DNA of 64,000 nucleotides, taken from Micropterus salmoides (Eukaryota > Chordata > Actinopteri > Centrarchiformes > Centrarchidae). Both the position numbers and the translations under genes were made by a program. How positions within the stretch are numbered: position 1 is the stretch's first letter; each line of letters opens with the position of its first letter. The notes beneath the pieces are model-generated. The model worked only from the letters and a program-made list of their open reading frames with translations, was not told where the DNA came from and ran no database searches. The stretch covers positions 3,880,112 to 3,944,111 of the forward strand of contig NW_024044459.1 of assembly GCF_014851395.1 (NCBI RefSeq). The letters are read 5' to 3'. Shown in pieces: positions 60,395 through 64,000 of the stretch.

Positions 60395-62965
60395 TCCTGC
60401 GTGTGCAGCCTCAATCAGCACCACCGATGCCGCCTATGCCTCCTTCCGTACCACCTCCCAAGCCCATGAAGGTGGGTCGCGCTCACTCTCCCCGGAGGAG
60501 CGCGAACGACGTCGCTGTGCCGGTGACTGTTGTTACTGCAGCAAACCCGGCCATTTCTTATCTGTCTGTCCTGTGCAGCCCAAAAGACTACATCAGCTCA
60601 CGGTCCCCCAGGTCCCCCTTGACACTCCCCTGCACGCTACTGGTCTCAATGGCCAGCCCCTCACTACCGTCACCCATCGCACCCCACTGCTTTTTCTTGT
60701 CACCTCCAATAACCACCACGAATCCCTCTCCTTCTACCTGATCTCTCGAGCCCCCAGTAATCCTGCTCAGCCTGTCTGTCCCCGTTGACCTGTCCGTGGT
60801 GGTCTCCATCAAGTACCACAACCTCGCCCTTTTTAGTAAGGACCAGGACTTGTCTCTACCCCTCCACCGCCCCTACGACTGTTCCATAGATCTCCTGGAC
60901 ATTCGCGTCCGGAGAGGGAATCTATAGAGCAGTACATTAAAGACTCCCTGGCTGCCGGCATCACCCCTCCTCATCTCCGGTGGGTGCCGGCTTTTTCTTT
61001 GTCGAAAAAAAAGACAAAACCCTCCGTCCCTGCTCAACGGCATCACAGTAAAAAACAAGTACCCCCTGCCGCTCATGGATTCAGTCTTCAAGGCCCTCTC
61101 CCGATCCACCATTTTCACAAAATTGGATTTGAGAAACGCTTTCCATTTGGTGCGAATCCGGGAGGGGGATGAATGGGAAAACCGCTTTCAACACCCCTTT
61201 CAACACCCCCCTCGGTCACTACGAATACTTAGCCCTTTGGTCTCACCAACGCCCCTGACGTCTTCCAAGCACTAGTCAATGATGTCCTCCGTGATTTCCT
61301 TAACCGCTTTGTTTTTGTTTACCTCGATGATATCCTGATCTTCTCTCGTGACCCAGCCCAACACACTGAGCACGTCCGTCTGGTGCTGCAGTGGCTTCTG
61401 GAGAACAGGCTCTTCGACAAGGTAGAAAAATGCGAGTTTCATGCCCGTTCAGTTCCTTGGCTTTGTGATCGAGAAAGGGCAGCTCCGTGCTGACCCATCT
61501 AAGATACAGGCAGTCGCGGACTGGCCAACCCCCACATCCGTTATGTAGCTGCATTGTTTCCTCGGTTTTGCGAACTTTTACCGCCGGTTCATTCGCAGCT
61601 ACAGCCTCATCACCTCCGCTTTGGTTCCCTTCGCCTGGTCTCCAAAGGCCGCTGCAGCATTCACCCGTCTCAAAACCACGTTTACCTCCGCCCCCATCCT
61701 CACCAACCCCTCCCTTCAGTTCATGGTCAAGGTGGACACCTCAGAAGTGGACGTCGGGGCGACCCTCTCCCAGCGATCTCTTTTTGCGCCGGTTGACGAC
61801 CACCGAGAGGAACTACAGCGTGGGTGAACGAGAACTTCTGGCCATCAAGCTGGCTTTGGAGGAGTGGAGGCACTCGCTGGAGGGAGCAGAACACCCCTTT
61901 TTGGATGGACTGATCACAGGAACCTTTCATACATACAAACTGCCAAGAGACTGAACTCCCGCCAAGCTCAGTGGGCTCTGTTTTTCAACCGGTTCAACTT
62001 CACCCTCTGTTCCCTAACAGCAAACCAGATGCTTTCTCCCGGCTCCACTCCACAGACACCCCTTCAGACCCCCCCCGACACCAACCTGCCACGTTCCAGT
62101 CTCGTCACCTCCATGGCCTGGGAGGTGGAGTCCCCCAGAACCGCCTCTATGTCCCGTCAAGTGTCCACTCCTTGGTCTTCCAGTGGGCACACGCGTCCAG
62201 GTTCAGCTACCACCCCTGGATGGCCGGCACCCTCTTCTGGTTCTGGTAGCCCTCTATAGACAAGGACTGTCTGCCCTTCGTGATGGCCTGCAAGGTGTGC
62301 GCCCGTGCCAAACCCTCCCATCAACTGCCCACCAGTCTGCTCCGCCCTCTTCCGGTCCCCAGTCATCCCTGGTCCCATATCGCCCTGGACTTTGTCCCCT
62401 GGTCATCCTCACCATCGTTGACTGCTTTTCAAAGTCTACCCACTTCATCCCCTTGCCCAAACTTCCCACCTCTCTGGAAACTGCCCCAATTCACTTCTCA
62501 GGTCTGGAGAGCTTTCTGCCACGCCTTCGGTGCCACTGCCAGTCTCTCCTCCAGCTATCACCCCCAGACCAACGGGCAGACCAAGTGGGCCAACCAGGAC
62601 CTGGGGGCGGCACTCAGGTGCATGGCGTACCGTGGTCCCTTGGGTGGTGGTCCCATCTGTGCAGGCCCACCTCAGACGCTGCCGCCAGATCTGGAGAGAG
62701 GCCACAGCTGCTCTTCAATGCACCGCGTCCTGCAACCATCAGCTGGCGGACCACCACCGAACCCCAGCTCCCACCTACCGGTCTGGACAGCAGGTTTGGC
62801 TCTCCTAAAGTGACCTCCCGCTGCAGACCTCCTCCATGAAACTCCCCCGGTTCATCGGTCCTTAACCCATCGAGGCCGTCATCAATCCCTCCACTGTTGG
62901 CCTGACTCTCCCACCTCACCTGAAGGTCCACCCGGTCTTCCACATCTCCAGGGTAAAACCCGTCT
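60395..62965 (+). pseudogene. Ty3/Gypsy-type retrotransposon gag-pol fragment, broken
   Basis: Sense-strand order: gag zinc knuckle CCYCSKPGHFLSVC (about 60,530-60,571); short protease-like stretch; reverse transcriptase with YPLPLMDSVF-like text and YLDDILIFS (61,320-61,346); RNase H (SLQFMVKVDTSEVDVGATL, near 61,720); integrase with CARAKPSHQLP, ALDFV and YHPQTNGQ. Many frameshifts separate these, and the integrase segment that should hold the second catalytic Asp is missing. No LTRs were found on either side. Known: such elements copy by RNA and integrate with an integrase. This copy is dead. Confidence 0.88.
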
Positions 62966-63149
62966 CCGTCTCATTATTAACGTGAGTTACACATTGACTT
63001 TACTGATCATGTGAAATTTTAGTAGCAGCAGTCACTCACTCAATAGCTGCCTGTCTGTGCTAAACAGGGAGAATCACACATCTCCGTTGTGTGCACAGAT
63101 GAGCGTTGCATATGGGTCCGTTCTGTCCAGCTCATAACATATTTCAAAA
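62966..63149. other. Short spacer after the Gypsy fragment
   Basis: No feature recognised; no LTR-like TG...CA boundary could be identified. Confidence 0.5.
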
Positions 63150-63455
63150 TCAGAATAAGAAGGAGCTTTATTGGCAAGTAGTATTTAACACGTACGAGGA
63201 ATTTCCTATGGTGAAAAGGTGCTACACATAGAGAATATTAAAAAGACTAGAGAAAAATAATACAACTATTTGCAGAATATACAACTATTTGCAGAACATG
63301 TGCATGTGCGTCCTGCACGTTGGCCTGTGGTGGAATGTAAATACCGACCAGAGTGAATGAAGCAAACTCAAGGGGGGAGTAAAATGGTTTACAGTTAATG
63401 ATAAAATATTCCAGATTAGGAGAACAGTGCTGATGAATCACTGTCACGTCAGTAC
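63150..63455. repeat. Teleost dispersed repeat (retroelement-like)
   Basis: aaggagctttattggcaagt followed by acgaggaatttcctatggtg, then gttggcctgtggtggaatgt, matches a common fish repeat by memory. It includes a short tandem duplication of ctatttgcagaa (63,266 and 63,284). Confidence 0.55.
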
Positions 63456-64000
63456 ACTAGTGTTGTGGCCAAGACCGCCCAAACCGAGACCAAGTCAAGA
63501 CCAAGACCAGAGTTTATCGAGACCGAGACAAGACCAAGACTCTTAGGGGCTGAGACCAGTCGAGACCAGTCGAGACCAAGACTGAGGGAGGGCGGGACCG
63601 AGTCAAGACCAAGACCAGTTCCCCACATTACATGACACAAAATGTGAAACGAGATCATAGTTACTTCTCAAATTCATCTGAAAGATCCACATTCCCATTA
63701 AAACACGCACATACAAACACTAAGAGCTGAAATCAACTTAACCATCTTTATTCAACACTCCTTTTCAATGCTTACCATCGCAGGGAGTCGTTAATGGTAA
63801 CAACACATTTTTAATTAGGATTATTGGTCGCATTTGAAGCAATAACTTTTACATCCAATCAAAGTTAGGATGTCAAATAAATTAGACAATGCAAAAGCAA
63901 TTTATTGATATTCCCAAAGTTATGGTCTTGACTGGTCTAGAAAAAAAAAAGTCCTCATTGTCCGAGGCCAAGACAAGACCGAGTACAAATGCGGTCGAGT
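63456..64000. repeat. Degenerate gagaccaagac repeat element
   Basis: 63,470-63,620 consists of many variants of gaccaagac/gagaccagtc, and the same motif returns at 63,965-64,000 (ccgaggccaagacaagaccg). Arrays flanking an AT-rich core suggest one dispersed element whose right end lies outside the window. Confidence 0.6.

Overview
The window is vertebrate nuclear DNA, most likely a teleost fish. Genes are split into short exons with GT-AG introns, the background is AT-rich with long CA/TG microsatellites, and the transposons are of typical fish types: Tc1-like, IS630-like DDE, DIRS-type tyrosine-recombinase retroelement, Ty3/Gypsy fragment and LINE tails. No rRNA, tRNA, CRISPR or bacterial-type operon was seen.

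Two protein-coding genes lie tail to tail. On the + strand, 1..~32,925 carries the 3' two-thirds of an adhesion G-protein-coupled receptor (GAIN domain, GPS cleavage site, seven-helix domain, cytoplasmic tail), best matched to ADGRD2 (GPR144). Its N-terminal ectodomain lies left of the window. On the - strand, ~55,010..38,153 carries the complete coding region of nuclear receptor NR5A1 (SF-1/Ad4BP), with promoter, DNA-binding exons, hinge exon and ligand-binding exons. From memory, ADGRD2 and NR5A1 are also neighbours on human 9q33, so the pairing supports both identifications. No functional link between the two proteins is implied.

Layout: 1-5.5 kb GAIN exons; 5.66-7.06 kb Tc1-like transposon in an intron; 7.8-13.1 kb GAIN end, GPS and TM1-TM5 exons; 14.05-17.52 kb internally deleted DIRS element in the next intron; 19.0 kb TM6-7 exon; 23.96-28.35 kb nested IS630/Tc1-type DDE transposons; 28.8-32.9 kb end of TM7 and tail exons; 33-38 kb intergenic/3' UTRs; 38.15-55.1 kb nr5a1; 55.2-60.4 kb intergenic with fragmentary repeats; 60.4-62.97 kb broken Gypsy-type pol fragment; 63.15-64 kb dispersed repeats.

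The most notable observations are: two consecutive adgrd2 exons (TM1 and TM2) whose 3' splice sites are built on UG microsatellites and whose joint skipping would keep frame; an E-box/CCAAT core promoter for nr5a1 followed by an overlapping upstream ORF and an in-frame upstream AUG; a perfect 29-bp-arm hairpin in an nr5a1 intron; a DIRS copy whose inverted terminal repeats and internal complementary region are still readable; and several high-complexity intronic blocks that look like conserved enhancers. I did not find a convincing wholly new biological system. All assignments come from reading translations and motifs by eye; no database search was possible.
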